A stretch of DNA of 64,000 nt from positions 26,476,762 to 26,540,761 of the forward strand of contig OX453279.1 of assembly GCA_949710005.1 (NCBI GenBank). Reading direction: 5' to 3'. Shown here piece after piece: positions 40,676 through 55,600 of this stretch. The translations under genes and the position numbers were made by a program. The notes under the pieces are model-generated. The model was not told the DNA's origin. It saw only the letters and a list, made by a program, of their open reading frames with translations, and made no database searches. Every line of letters starts with the position of its first letter. Position 1 is the stretch's first letter. The DNA is from Ricordea florida. Its lineage: Eukaryota; Cnidaria; Anthozoa; Corallimorpharia; Ricordeidae.

Positions 40676-43600
40676 GTACGTTTTTTGCAGAGTTCGTGCG
40701 TTTTTCGTTTGTGTTGCGTGATTTTTAACCAAACTCAAGTCATTTGCAATTTATGTGTGGTTTGTAGTACAGTTTTCATTCATCGCAGGTTATTCTTCTT
40801 GCTCTCGTGACACCATATAGTGAATCCGAGATCAGGTTTTAGTTGATTGCGAAATTTATTAAACTGATTTTAAGGGCGAAATATTTGTCTTGTAACATAA
40901 AATTAGTAAACTGAAAACTTATGATTTCTGTAACTACAGTTGCAAAGTCGATACGTATCCCACCCCTCGACTATGTTAACATTAGAGATTGACGTTAAGT
41001 GTCCGTGTTTAATTATAGCAGAACTACGCCTACTGCCTTAAGTTTATCGATAAGATTTAGACAATTATTCTTTCTGGATATTACACTTGATGCAAGTCAT
41101 GAGATTATGTATTGCATTTCATTGGTTGGTACATAGAATATTGTCATGTTTTTGTTATTTTTGCAAACTCTGTAGTTAATGGAGAACTTTTTGGAGGGCT
41201 GGGAACTTGCAAAATTTTTTGTCTTACAAAGCAAGACGAGAAGTTAATAAAACCAAGAATAGGTTTGCAAGGTCTCTGAGTGCCAGTAAAAATAAGGAAA
41301 AATGAACTTGGACAAAAGCACACTACATTCCTTAATAAAGGCATGCAAGGGTCAAAGTACATTGTACATGGTTTCAAGAACAATTAGGCCTGTTCTGTCA
41401 ACCCATCCCTTGGTTTATTTTGTGATATTTTCATTCAGTTATAAGCCAACTGAAAAATGGCAAGCTACTGTTTTTTTACGTGGAGTAACCAATGTTCATT
41501 TTGAGGGGTGGTATGGTTGAATTCACAGTTTTGGGCCTATTAAAAGCACTAACAGTTAGACAGACTCTGGGTGGTTCTCGGTGTCATTGATCGGGTGTTT
41601 ACAACACAAAATCAAGAACCATCAACTATACATAATCAAAAGTCACTTTAATAACTGCTTTCCTCACATTAGATTTTTAGCTCTTTATAAAATGATTCCC
41701 TTGAGACAGGCTGTGACATGGGCATCTGGCCATGGTTCATATTAGAGAGGTCATGTAACTTGACAGAATTGAAACCATGTCCTAAGATAAACATCAGTTT
41801 AATTGATTTACAAATAACATGTTTTAATTTGTTATCACTCAGTTGCTAGTATTCAGACAGCTGCATGCACTTGTAATTGGACAGTTTCGTGTGGCCATCA
41901 TTTTCATTCTGCTCTGCTAAATCAACCAGTTAAGACATAAGTAATTAATATATTAACTATTTATTATGTAACAACAGCATATCACCCCTAAGAGCCATAG
42001 CCTCCCATTTTTGTGAAATTATAACTAATTCATTGAAAATTGTAAATAATTGGTTAAATCAAATACAACTGAGTAGTAAAAAAAAGAGCAGGTTGAGCTT
42101 CGTTAAAAAAACTGCGTAGACTGAATACTTGCCCCCTCTGGAAATATCATTTTCCCTTGTTCAATGAAATGGAAAGTTGTTTCTTTGGAGCAACTGTTTC
42201 AGGGAAAAAAAACCATTAGATGCATGCCAGCATGCATTATGGTGTTAGATTGAACTTGACTTGATCAATCAAAATACATTACCACACATTTTATGAAATA
42301 TTTCAGGTTATGTCTCAGAGCTCAGGAACACTTACCAGTCTTCCCAGCAGCCCGTGACCGATGATGAAACAACTCTTCACAAATTTTGTGTCAAGCTAGA
42401 AACAGTGCTGAGACATGAGCAAAGGGGTAAGATTAAGAATCAGTGTTTTCATCAGCTTCAAAGAAGAGTTGCAGTACAAAACAGCAAAGACCATAGTCAA
42501 TATTCACAAACTGCAGAGTCTTAGCCCTAGGAAGACAAATTCTAAAATACCCTAGCTAAAAATACCCTAGCTAACTTGTCAATTATGGAGCAAGATGGCG
42601 TCAAGTGTCCAAAAATATAATGGTATTATCCTACAATTGATGTCAATGGATGATTTGCCAGTAATCAGATCCCGTTTTATGCTGAATGGATCTCAATGGG
42701 ATTACCAGGGGGCAAACTTTGCAAGTCACTCGGAGAAAATGTTTTGCAAAAAATTGTTTCCACGTAGAAGAAAACTATTTTGGAGAGAGATCAACACGTT
42801 ATTGCCACTGTTTTATCAGATATAGGTCTGGACAATGTAGATAAGTGAAAAATGTAAGTTTTTATTTGAATAACTCAGTGTTTATTGTTAAAATTGACAT
42901 CGCTTGGTCTCAAAATATTACAAAATTAGGAATAAATTGTGAACAAATAACTCAATGGAGCCTTTTCAGTTGTATTTACGTGTATACAGGCTGCTTTTGG
43001 CTTATTTCTCAGCTCAGTAATACAATGTAGTAATATTGGAAATATACCCAGTGTCATGTCACCAGTAGCGATCATAAATAAAATATCACAAATTATTTGT
43101 TCTGTTAGCTGGGGGTTGTGACGACAATTGAAGAAACCCAGAAAAACAAATGTTCTTCCTCACATTGGTATATTAAGACTCTATACGCCCAAGAATAAGA
43201 TAGATATTTTGTTGTAGGCCAGAGAGATTAATCATGATCATTTTAAGCTTACAACAACTGCAAACGTCAGTTCCAATCATTTCATACATTTATATATGTT
43301 ACAGAACCTCTGAATGTCCTACACTAACTTTTCCTCAATCACTGCCTTTTTAACCTACGGATTTTGTGTTTCTCATTTCTAGTTTCATCCCTCCAAAGAG
43401 CTATTGCCCGGTAAAAACAATTTCCATCTCTTCTGACAATGACTTATCTCCGTTGATAAGGTAAATTTCCAGAAGCCATAGTTCGTTTGTAAAAGATGTC
43501 ACTAATAACAAAATAGCTTGTACACAATTAATTACAACTGGGAATGCTTCATTGAGTTATTTGCTCATTTGATTTATACCTAATTTTGTAATATTTTGAG

Positions 43601-46600
43601 ACCATAATTAAGCAATGTTGATCTCACAATAAACCTTAAGCAAGCCAGGAAATTTGTCATATTTCACGGTTATTCAAACAAAAACTTACCCTTGCCTCAT
43701 ATCAACTTTGCCCAGACTCATTTCTGATAAAACAGTGGCAAAGAAGTGTTGATCTCTTTCCAAAATCGTATTCTTCGAATTGGAAACAACTTTTCCCTCT
43801 ACATTTTCTGACTTGCAATGTTTGCCCCCTGGTGATCCCAGAATCCATTACACATAACTACTGACAAATCATCCATTGATGCCAACTGTATAACAGCATG
43901 GATTTTTGAACACTTGACATCACAGAACTTGTGTATCTGAGAGAGCAGAAAAATGGTCGGTGAAAGGTTTCAACATTGAATGAGGAAGATATCAGTAAGT
44001 TGCAAGGAGAAAAGGACGGTTTTAACACAAAAGTTGACCAAAGCTCTGTAAATGTTAAGGAATGGGTTGCTTTTCATTGTGGAAAATGCAATGATAATAT
44101 GAATTCTTCTTTTGTCACATGACGCAGTCACTGGAAGTTGATCACAACGTTTCAAATGCTTACTGCTAGTCTTCGTCAGGCAGTAGGGTCAACTGATTTT
44201 AGCCCACCGTTATAATTTTCATCAGCTACTCTTTGCTCAATAATAATTATGGTGAGCAAGGTTTAAGTCTTGTAGTTCATGTTTTGATCTTGCTTTTATT
44301 CTAGAAAGATACTCTTTTCTTGGGGCGAGGAAAGACTACTGGAACTTTATCCAAGAGAGTATTCCAAAAGATGAAGGAGTCAAGTATGTTCAATTTTTAC
44401 CTCAGGTGGGAGTTCTGCTTTTACCCTTTATTATTCCTCAGAGGCAACGTTGAGACGCTATTAGTGACTGCTGTGCAAAATATTCTGTTCATGTAAATAT
44501 TCATTCAAGATTATATATTTAAAATAAAAATTAGGATATTTATTATACAGCAAGGACGTCTAGAGGAAAATACAAGAATTCTAGTTGTTCCCTTTTTAGT
44601 CAGGTGTTTACCATACATGGGAACAGTCATAGGTTTTATGTACTGTAAATATTTTTCAAAAACCAGCAAATTCAAAATTTGCAAAATATATAATATTAAG
44701 CTTCTTTTACTAACCTGTAACATCCTGTGCAGTTTGGAAAAAACTGGTCGGAAATTACCATTAGCAAGTCAGAATCATGGGATTTTTTAATGTGTGTAAT
44801 CCAAATAGCGAACTGAAGTCCTTCTTCCCTGAATTATCATGACAATAATCACTGGTGTTGATCTTCTGTACGAGTTTATAAAAATAAATATTTTTTGATT
44901 CTTCATTAACAGGTCAGAACTTCCCAAGGAAAAGGGCGAGCTTTTATTCGATATTCATTAGCAAAAAATTCTTTAGCTGATTCTATTCAGAGATGTCTAG
45001 TGCACAGGAAACTTCTGAGGTACTAGTTACACGTTCTAGAGTCACTGCACATTTTCTTTCTGCTGTTAGGATAAATACTCAGGTGATTATACAAAATCGC
45101 GTGCTCTGATTGGTTCGTTATCTCAGATTTTCAGCCGATAATGAACTCGACAAACAAAATGGCTACCAGACGTTCACACACTAAAATTTTTTCATGTTGT
45201 ACAATGCATTTCCTTTTCTTTCTTTGAAATAATCACCCATGTAATTATTCACCTCAGGCTCAGTGATTATGGGTGAATATTCACTTTGACTTTCTCTCTG
45301 TGAATATTCACGGATAATCACTTCGCCTTCGGTAAATAATTGTTAAATAAAATTGACTCATCAAACCGTATTGTTTAGAGTGTTAATTCAAGAATAAGCA
45401 TTGCTACAGTTGTCATCATGCATAGACCCAAAAATTTGAATGGGAACTATTTGTAAGCCAACTGAGGCTTGCCTAAAGGAATATACATAAAGTTTGGATT
45501 ACAAGACCTTCAACTTCGGAGTGAAAACGAGTCAGGGGCACGCCCAAAACAATGAGAGTTTGGTGGTTCTTTTAGGAATACCCTACTAGCAGTGCCATCA
45601 CTTTATGCCCCTGGTTATAGTTGTTGTTGAGGTTATTCCTCAACAAGTTTATAATTCCAGTAGTCCGTATCGATTACGATATCCATTCAGGCAAATACCA
45701 ATGTGCCGTCATGTAATTTATGGTAGGCCACCCTATACAGTGTTTACAGGAGTATACAAGGGTTCACAAAGGTATATCCGTACAAGTAAACCCTTGTATA
45801 CCCCTGTAAACACTCTATATAGTGACTATATGGTGGCCTACCATGAATTAGATACCAACGTGCCACGGGGATATCAGGTTTCTGTCCTTGCCATGTGTTC
45901 ATGAGAAAATCTGACAAGCTAATAGTGCAGAGACGCTCATCGTGTTTTTCTTGCGGGTTGCTGTAGTCCAGCAAAGAAAAGTGATACGTAGAGTATGCCA
46001 AGATCTGTGTGGTGTTAGTGTTAAAACAGTAAAGGATCGTGTAGCCAAAATCCCAGTGTGATTTGTCCACCCGGACGGTGTTTGAGTCTCCACCCATTCG
46101 TCCCTGGACAATTGTTGATTTCCTTTGAGATATTGGTAAACATTAAGTATGAGGTTGAGCATGGGAGCTAAAATTAGCTATGTAGGCTTTGGTAATTATC
46201 GCTATCATGTAAAAACCAAATCCACTGTGATTGCTTTATTATGCATACACCTGAGTGCCTGTGAAGACGAAAGCGCCAACAGGAACTCCAAGGTTACTGT
46301 ACAGTACATTGCACTTGTAAACAACTTTATTTTTAAGCTGTTGTCTGTAGGCATGATGTCACTTCTACACATATGAAAACAATTTTCTGTGTCATGTTTC
46401 AGTAGCCAATCAGAATTGAGATAGTGGGAACAATTAACACTTAATGACAGGTCCCAGTGAATTTTGCTTCCCGTGAATATGAAACATTTAAACATTGAGA
46501 TTCTCGGGAAACAAAATTCACTGTTCCCCTCGGGACCAGTATTTAATTGATTTGTTATATAGCAGTACAAATGTTTCAAAGCGGTGGAAAACAAATAATC

Positions 46601-49600
46601 ACTTTATTGACAAATGACGCTCTGATCACGTGCAATAGCGGTTAAGATTTCGCAGGTGAAGGTGAACTGTTTTCCGTTTGACGTCATAGATTTTCCCATG
46701 TTGCCCGCTCACGGCATTTGGCAGCAAACAGTTTCATTGTTAGGTGTCATGTGATCATGAACTGGCTAATGAGTGGGCGTGCTGTAGCGGGAAAAACGCC
46801 AGCTATATCAACAATTTAGAATTTATTTATTTATTTATTTCTTGTTTATTTCACTTGTCAATCAGCACCTGCTACAGATCAGAGGCAATCTTGTTGCACC
46901 CCTCCTTATCAGCCGCACTGGTTAACAAATTGTATGATTTGAATGATGTGGAGTTCGATCTTCTATGTTCCGGTCATGAACTGGATATCTCCTGGCCAGC
47001 ATTTTCTAGGTTAGTGGTAAAAAAAATAATACAGTGACATTAACGTCCATTTCTACACCTGTTTTTGTCAAGCAGACTTTCACGTTTTCTTACTTGCCGT
47101 GGCCTCACGGTCTGTTACTATGATTTTTAGGCGTCAATTGCAAAGTTATATTTAACAATTAGATTATGAACGCGAGATTTCTATGCTAAAAGCGCCCATA
47201 CGTCGCCATTTTGAAAATCTCAAATAAGTGCTGTCTAATGGGTGATAGTCTGCAGTAGCTAAGCCAATCACATTGCGGCATTTGCATTAGTCTGCAAGTA
47301 TATTTTTGACTAAAAGCTGACATTTGAAAGTTGGGTACTTCAGATGATTTCTAGTGCCCCTCACCCGAACCAACCAATTACCTTTTTCTTCTACATTGTA
47401 TGATTATCTTCAGGACAAAGGCGCAGTCGAGCCTTTGAAGAGAGAAGAGAACTGAAAATATGACGCGCATCGGAGTATTTTTTTTTTGCGAAATTCAACG
47501 TGTTTGATATTGTGATGAAACACATATCGAGTGTTATAGTTTCTCAAATGAAATTATTTAGAAGTAGAAATTAACAATGCAAAAACGCGCCGTGTGTCAT
47601 AAGATATCCAAACACATCACGGTGTCTGATTTCCCTTGTATTTCCCTCGTGCATTACACCTTTTGCTGTTCATTTACGCAAAGTATAATTCATTAACATC
47701 AATGGTTGAAACAATAAGGCGAATATACGTTCATTAGCACCAACATGACTTTCATTAACGCGAAAGAATATTCAAGTATGCTATTTGCATGTCTATTCAC
47801 ATTCAATAACATCAACGGACAAACAATAACGCCTTTGGACAATCAAAGGTAACGAATGTACTTTCAATACGGTGTTTTGAATAACCATTTACGCCAAAAG
47901 AAAATCAATTGCATCATTTGACAATCATTGGTGCAGAAAAGACATTCAGTGGTACAATTTGCATAGGAATGCACAATCAATTGCGCCTTTACAAAATCAT
48001 CCATCCAAAACCAACAATCAATAATCCCAACGGACAAACATTTGTGAAATAACGACAATCAACTACGGAAAAACAAAATTCAAATTCGTTTTATTATAAT
48101 AAGATAATTATCCTTCAATTTCCTCGTTATTCAAACATCTGGGAATATAGGTTTGCATGAATCTGTACCATTGTCCACATTTAGCAACGGTGATCGTACC
48201 GATGTTTATTAAGTACAAGAGCAGATGAACAACAGAGCAGAGGCAAGAAGACAAGGAATTGCATTAGGCGATTTCCGCACTCGATTGTTACTTGAAGCCT
48301 TTACAAGAAACATCGGTGAATGTATATTTTGCGTAAATGAACAGCAAAAGGTGTATTAGTGAGTTCGAGAAGTCTAAGGAAACCACTCCAGGATGGGTTT
48401 TTGGTTTTGGTTTTCGATAACCGTTAGCGATGAAAAATTAACAATGCAAAAACTAGCCATGTTTCATAAGATATCCAAACACGTCACGGTGTCTGATTTC
48501 CCTTGTATTTCCCTCGTGCAATATTAATTTGTTTGGGTAGTCTAAGGAAACCACACAGTGCCATCACTGGGGCTCAAACACCAGAGCTCGAATTCTGGTC
48601 CTCCACCTCGGACGTCCTACACGCTAACTACTACACTATCCCGACTCCACCTGATTATCATTAACAAAACCTTTAATTTGACTGCAATTCAGGAGAAGCT
48701 TTGTGGATCGGCAGGACTCTGTTTCTGGTAGAAGAAGTAGCGTCAGTAGCATGACCAGTGCTGATTTTAGGGTACGTTTAAAGAGCGTTGACCGTCACCA
48801 ACCCGATAGGCTCTGACGAGGCGTTTTTTATCGCTCGAAACGTCAGCATCCCTCCACCCTTACAGTGGTACAACTTACATCAATCGACTGATTGGTTCAA
48901 CCAAGTTTTGCATGTTTCCACTTCCCACCGACGCAGCACCAGTTTCCGTATATACTAAATCGTTTTTTTTTTTTTTCGTTTTCGCTACTTTTGGTATGAT
49001 CACCGTATAGTTATGTCATTGTAAAGCAGGGTAAAGGCGCATGCAATCCTTGGGCCCCACACGATTGTAATGTTGGTTGGACTCCGTCACGCGTTCCTCT
49101 ACCAAGTAGGGAGGAACGCGAATGTCTGCGTCACGCTCTCCTCCACGTTGGGAGAAACGCGTGACGAAGTCCAACGAATGTCTGCATAGGAGCTACACTT
49201 GACCGCAGCGTATCTCAGGTTCATTGCAACATATTTGCAGCTTAATATTCACAACAAATGAAGTATTATAAGGGAGGTAGCTTCTAATGAAACTGGTGCT
49301 GCGTTGGTTGGTAATTGAAAAACACAAAGAATAATTTATCAAACGAGTTATGAAGTATGGCTGCTTGCGTTTGAGCTCAATTTTTCATCTTTTTTTTTTG
49401 GGGGGGGGGGAGTGGGAGCATTAGGGTCTTATCCCTTCTACCACTGTCGCCTCAGTGTGCATATGTGTGGCTTTAACATACCCTTACTACATTATGAGTT
49501 ATGAAGTTGTACCACCGTAGTATTTATTAGAGTATGTTAAAATTAAAGGAGTGCGGACGTTTCGAGGGTTAGCTTTTCGTCGTCGGATTAACGCTCGAAA

Positions 49601-52600
49601 CTTCAGCACATCTTTAATCCGACGGTGGGGAAACTGACTTTGTCAACTCGTTTGATAAATAAAAATAGTAGACGCTTGCGAGCAGTTAACCCTGTAGTTG
49701 TACCTTTGGCATTCGCTCTCAGAAGGGGCGAAACTACAGAGTGTCTGCACAAGACGTCACGGCAGCCATGTTGGTGTACCAAACTTGTCTGGTGTGCCAT
49801 GAAAATGTGCCAAGACGTCACGGCTGCCATGTCTGGTGTGCCATGTTGGTATACCCCAGGAATTAAATTCTATTCTTATGTAAACACAATCTTTTGTTAC
49901 CGTTAAAAACATGGTTGCTGGTCGCGTGAGTGAATAGGCTCTATAACTGTGGTCAGAAACCAGGGGCACCCAACGAGAATATAGTTCAAAACCACTTAAA
50001 TATAGCATTGTTAAAGTGTTTTAGTATTAAAAGGGTAGATATAAGCATATTTTTATCCCCTAAAATTTTTTAATCTGTTCGGATTTCCTAGCTGAAAGTC
50101 TTGTGATCCGAAAATTATAGCGATCAAAACTTACCTTTTCGAAAATTTCAGTCAGAAAATAGGCTCCCGAAAATTCTAGGTGACCTTTTTACGTTAGAAA
50201 TCCGTTAAAAATGGGCAATAATACCATTTTTTAGATGTTTGAAAATCCTAGGAGAGGTAAACAAACAGTTTTTTTTTAACAAAGGTTCCGAAAATTCTTG
50301 ATCTCAATCGTCTTCCGAACAGATATTTTCCGAAAATTGACGTTGGGTGCCCCTGAGAAACCCACAAGACTTGAAACGTGTAACACGCATTCACAATTTG
50401 TCCAGATTCAGTATTTCTTAAGTACCATATTTGGAAACTGCCTGCCCCAGTCTTTGAGCTTGTTGGCAGTGTCCTGCCTCTTTGGCGCGTCGTAAACATG
50501 CATTTGCAGCAACGATGTGACCGCCATGTTTTGAGCAGAGGTGGGTATTTCCCGGTAAATACGTCATGCTACCAAAGCCAGTTTGATTGGTTAATTTGGT
50601 TTTCTCAATTTTCGGTAATACATTCATGTCCTATATACACCAAACATTTAAAGCATTTTAACTCTTCTGCTTTTCAAGATATCTTGCTGAAAAAATTCAT
50701 GTAAACAAAGCATCAAGTAAGAAACAACGTGTAGAAGTATAAGATTTTTTTGCTGGAAACGTTTTCGTGTAATTATCAATTGAAATATCAAACAGGTTTT
50801 GAAGAACGGCTCCAAAATATAGGACATGAATGTATTACCCGATTTTTTCCAAATATGTTACTTTGTAGATTGAATGAGAGCAAGCTGTGGGTAAAGACAT
50901 TCAAAGGCAGTTACTCGTTTCAAGTCTTCTGGGTTTCTCGTGTTGTTTGATAGCCACAATCTTTTCTATTGTGTTGAGTTAGTGATAATTCTCAGTTCAG
51001 GGATCTTCTCTTCCTTACCAACCATTGTATCAACCTATAGATACACGTGCGTAGAGCTAAATCGGTTTATTGGTACTGGAAGGCTCTTATTACTTTGTTG
51101 TAGAATGACAGACCAGATCCTCTTGTTGGCTTAGCGTCAGAGCTCTCTTGCCTGAAGGCGATTTTCCTCGAGGAGAGTCCCCAAGGGCAAGCCGATGGCA
51201 CTGAAGTCTTCGATAACGTGAGCATCCATGATTCTTCAGTGGAGCCGCCTTCGATTACAGAAATCACTTTAGAAATATCACACCTTCATCAAAGAATCCT
51301 GCAGTGGAAAGCTGACATAGAATCTCAACTTGCCAGAGTTTCTAACGATGCGAGAAGAGCGCACGACGAGAGGAAATTTTCTGTTCAAGAGTACGAGCTT
51401 AAGTTCAAACAATTGAATGAAAAATACTCCAACTTGACAAAAGCGGCTTCCGAAGAATCAAATACGAAAGTCCAAGAGCTTTTGGCGCGTCTGAAAACCG
51501 CTGAATTGGCGCTCAGTGATCGGGAGGCTCAGATAGAACAACTAAGGAACGAGGTACAGACGGCTGTTTTGTCCTCTCACGAAACTCAGAGGTTGTCTAT
51601 TCAACTCGAGAGCCAGGTGGCCGCGTCTACGAGAAAGCAAAACGAGTTGTCGTCCGAATGCGAGCAATTAAAAGAAAGACTTAAATTTAAGGACCAAACT
51701 GCAGAAGAGTTGGGATCAAACATTGCTGAATTAAAGGAGAAAATTAGTGAGCTACAAACATCGGAAACAGAAGCTAATAAGAGAGTTGCTAAGCTCGAAG
51801 GAGAGTTGCATGCTAAGGACGTTGCCCTGGAGAGGGTACAAGAGTCTTTTGAAAAAGTGAATGGAATGGTGTTTGGTTCATTCGAAGAGCTAGAGTTGGA
51901 ATTAAAGACGCGGTTGATGGATAGGGAAAAAGGAATGGAAAGCCAGAGTGAAGAAAATAGAAAACTGGCAAGAAATTTGTCTGAGATTGAACAACGGAAT
52001 CAGGAGCTGACAAATAAACTCTCTGACTCAAATATCAAAGTAGGCAAGTTGGAAAATGTGAACAATGAATTAGAAAATACGATACAGGACTTACGATCTC
52101 AGGTTAATTTGCTAGACCAAGAATATAACACGTTTGTATCGGACTTGAAGAAGACTTTAGGACGTCATGAAAGTTCTGATGAACTGGACGGCCGCCAAAT
52201 GGGAAAGAAATACAATGGAAGTGTTTTAAAGGTGAATAAGAGAGAAAGGTTCTTCTTGTGTTCTTCTTAGACTCACCGTTGACGTTTCTTCATTTTTATC
52301 TTTTGTGTCCAATTAGACGGCCAATTAATTAAGCAATTAATCATGACTATAACAAAATTCTAAAATCTGATTGGCTATCAACTGCCCTGATTTTGCCTTA
52401 ATAGTACAGTTAAATAGGACAGTACCCGTCATGCCTGTGATTATTTTGACGCCATAACACGAGCATAAGGAAAAGAAAAATGTTTGTTTTTCTTGTGTTA
52501 ATGCTTGCGCTTACGCTTGTGCCTATCTCACAAGTGTGAACCAGACTTAACATTTTTCTCGCCTCTACGGTATTAATTTTCGTGTAAAGCTCTCTAAAAA

Positions 52601-55600
52601 TGACCGTGGTAGTCGCCTTTTTTTTCGCCAATATCAGAGCTTAACCGACCACTCTCTTTCGCAACCTGTACTTGCGCTAAGGATTGTTAACAGGGCAAAC
52701 AAACTGCGCCTTAACCCTGGGAAATTGAGGTACTCGCGCCGTGTGGTTTCTTTCGGGTTTTGTGTTGCGTTTACTTGATCAGATCCGTTTTTCGAAAGCT
52801 TCGATGACTCACTGGGCCCGTAGTACCATCGTCGTGTCGGAGTCTAGCAAATGTCTTTGTACGTCCTAGCGTACAAATAAACCAAACTTTTAAATTAACC
52901 TAAAATTATCTTCTTACGCAGACAAAATGTAATTCCCGTTGTAAATTTTTGGATCTAGCTTTCCGTGTTCGATAAGTTACCGGGCCATTGGAGATAGCGC
53001 GATTGTGCTGTTGAGAAAGTCTGTGTGGTCCTCTTTGCCTTATGGTAAATTTTTTGTGCATTTTCTAGCAAGTTGGGCAACTGGTCGATCAAATGTCGCT
53101 TCTCCACCAACAAATTGATGAGAAGAACAGCCAAGAAAAACAACTGACCCAACAGATGGCAAAACTAGAGGCAAACATCGTGCAGAAAGATTTAGAGATC
53201 GAAGCGTAAGACTTGTCTTATATTTTCTGTTTTCACAATTCACCCCTGCGTTAAGGTTGGTTTCCACTGTCGCGTAAATTCAACGTACGCGTAGGCGTGA
53301 ATTTAACTGGCTTTATGCGTAAATAAAATTGGAGACGATATACGGGGCTTTCACGTAAACGTAGAAAGTTGAACAGTATCCAACTTTATTACGTTTACGC
53401 CGAAGCCTTCAATTGTATTTACACGTAAAGCCGGTTGAATTAATGCTTAGGCGTACGTTACTTTTACGCGACAGTGGAAATCCACCTTAAGTCTGGGGGG
53501 GAGGGGTTACTTCGGTATAAAAGAGACGAGGCTTCGTACCTTTCAGGGGTTTAAATTTGTGGATTGTTATCGCTTAGGGTGCTAAAACCTAAGATGACTG
53601 TTGCCAGAGTTGTCTCGTTATCTTTTAGGGGCTCGCGGTAAAGTTATCGCCTAATGCTTTCAAAAGTCATTGAGTGTTTGGAAGTTATCTTTATTACTAT
53701 TAATATTTCCAGTGTCAGTTATATAAGGGACGGACCATTAGAAAAGTGATGGGGAGGGGGGGGGGGGGGAATTTTCAGCTTGTACGAATTTTTTTTTTTT
53801 CGCTCACTGCTTATGCAGGAATTTTTTTTTCAGGTGAACCCCTCTGCACGAATTTTTTTTAGTACGTGTGAAAAAGTCACAATTGGACCTTCCTTCTGCA
53901 TGAATTTTTTTTTACCTACTTCCTTGCATGAATTTTTTTTCTTGGCATTTTCCCTTGCATGAATTTTTTTTTGTTTTTTTTCCCCACCCCCCCCCCCCCC
54001 ACCCCCTTATCACTTTTCTAATGGTCCGTCCCTAATTTGTTGTTGTTAAATTGGTACCTCTAAGGGGTGGAAAGGAATTTGGGACACGCCCATAAAACAA
54101 GATTCTGGTCCCTTTTAGGGGTGTTCTCGAAATTTTCCGACGAGCACCCATGTCACTCCTATACCAGAGTACCCCCAGGCCCCAGGGCCTTCAGTCTTCT
54201 TCGCACAGTTCGCAGCCCTTGTCTGCCTCGTTACGTAACGCTCCTCCCCCCAATGAGGAAAAGTGTTGCGTGACGTGTGAGACAACGTCTGCGAAGGAGA
54301 CTACTGCTGCGTAAATATAAACTCACTTTTTGTGTGTTAATGTCCCACCAACGCAACTCTAGTTTCTTTGTAATCTCCCCCTTTTACGTGTAATTAATGG
54401 CGTTCTTTATGCTTATCTCCCGCAGGTTAAACGAAGAAGTTGACAGCTCCAAGCGGAGAATCGAGTTTATTAACCGAGATAAAGGGATTTTGGAAAAGGT
54501 ATTGAGGTCGCTTTGCTACTATGTGTACATGAATCTGACGACGGGTTAATAGTGGGGGAGGGGTGGGTGAGGTAGTCTATAACTTTTTTATACCTCTAAT
54601 TTGTTCCTTAGTTGTTATGCCGCGTAGCTTGTAGTTGGCGCGTAACTCGAATGCTGAAGCAGAGAATATAAACTTTGATAGTAAATTTTAGTGCTACAGT
54701 CACTCTTGAAATTCCAACTTAGCGTTTTCTTTACTTGTACCACTGGTTAGTAGTGTTTCGAACATTTAATTTTTCACATTATCGTTTGTTTGGTTTGATC
54801 GTCAAGTTGCCCTAAAGCAACTGCTTTTCATTTAAATCCTAGCAGTATGCAGGATGTTTGTCCTATGAACCTAATGAAACGGCATTGCCCCCACGAGTCC
54901 CCCATAGGTCAGTGGTAGAGCGTCCGAACTAGAAATTGGAAAGTTGTTGGTTCGACTCCAAATGGGAAAAGTCGGATTTGCTTATTCCGAGTTTGCATGT
55001 GGCAGTACCGAAAAATACATCTTTCAATGCTTTTCGTGTTTTATAAAGCGCTTGACAAACACGCGTTTAGTTTCTTACGTTGAAGCTACATTGGTATCAA
55101 CCTTGTCTAGTTCTTTGAGGATTGCATTTTCTCCCCAAAGTGAGAAAACGACCCTCTCATTACAAGAGAAAAACTCCCATTTCAGGCAAAACAGGAAACG
55201 GACAATAAGGTTTTGATGCTGGAAAAGTCGGAGCAAACCTTAAAGTATGGAATTGACCTGGTCGTCGAGGAAAAGAGCAAAGCTTTGAATGAACTGACAC
55301 ATCTAAAAGGACAGCACAAAGAACAGAATGAGCTTAGAGAGAGCGCAGAAAGCCAACTTTCTGTTCTAAGACATCAGCTACATGAAACTGCCATTTCAAA
55401 GCAAGAACTTGCGAACGAGTTAAACAGCATCACGGCCACGCTGGAAACCATAAATTCCCAGAAACATTCCCTGAGTCAGCAACTGCAATCGCTAGACGAC
55501 AACATGGCGACTTGCCAAGATGAAAGGATTGGTCTGGAACACGAGTTAAACGTTGCTAGGCAACAACTAGAGGCGGCCAATGAGGCGCGGATTCGCGCGG

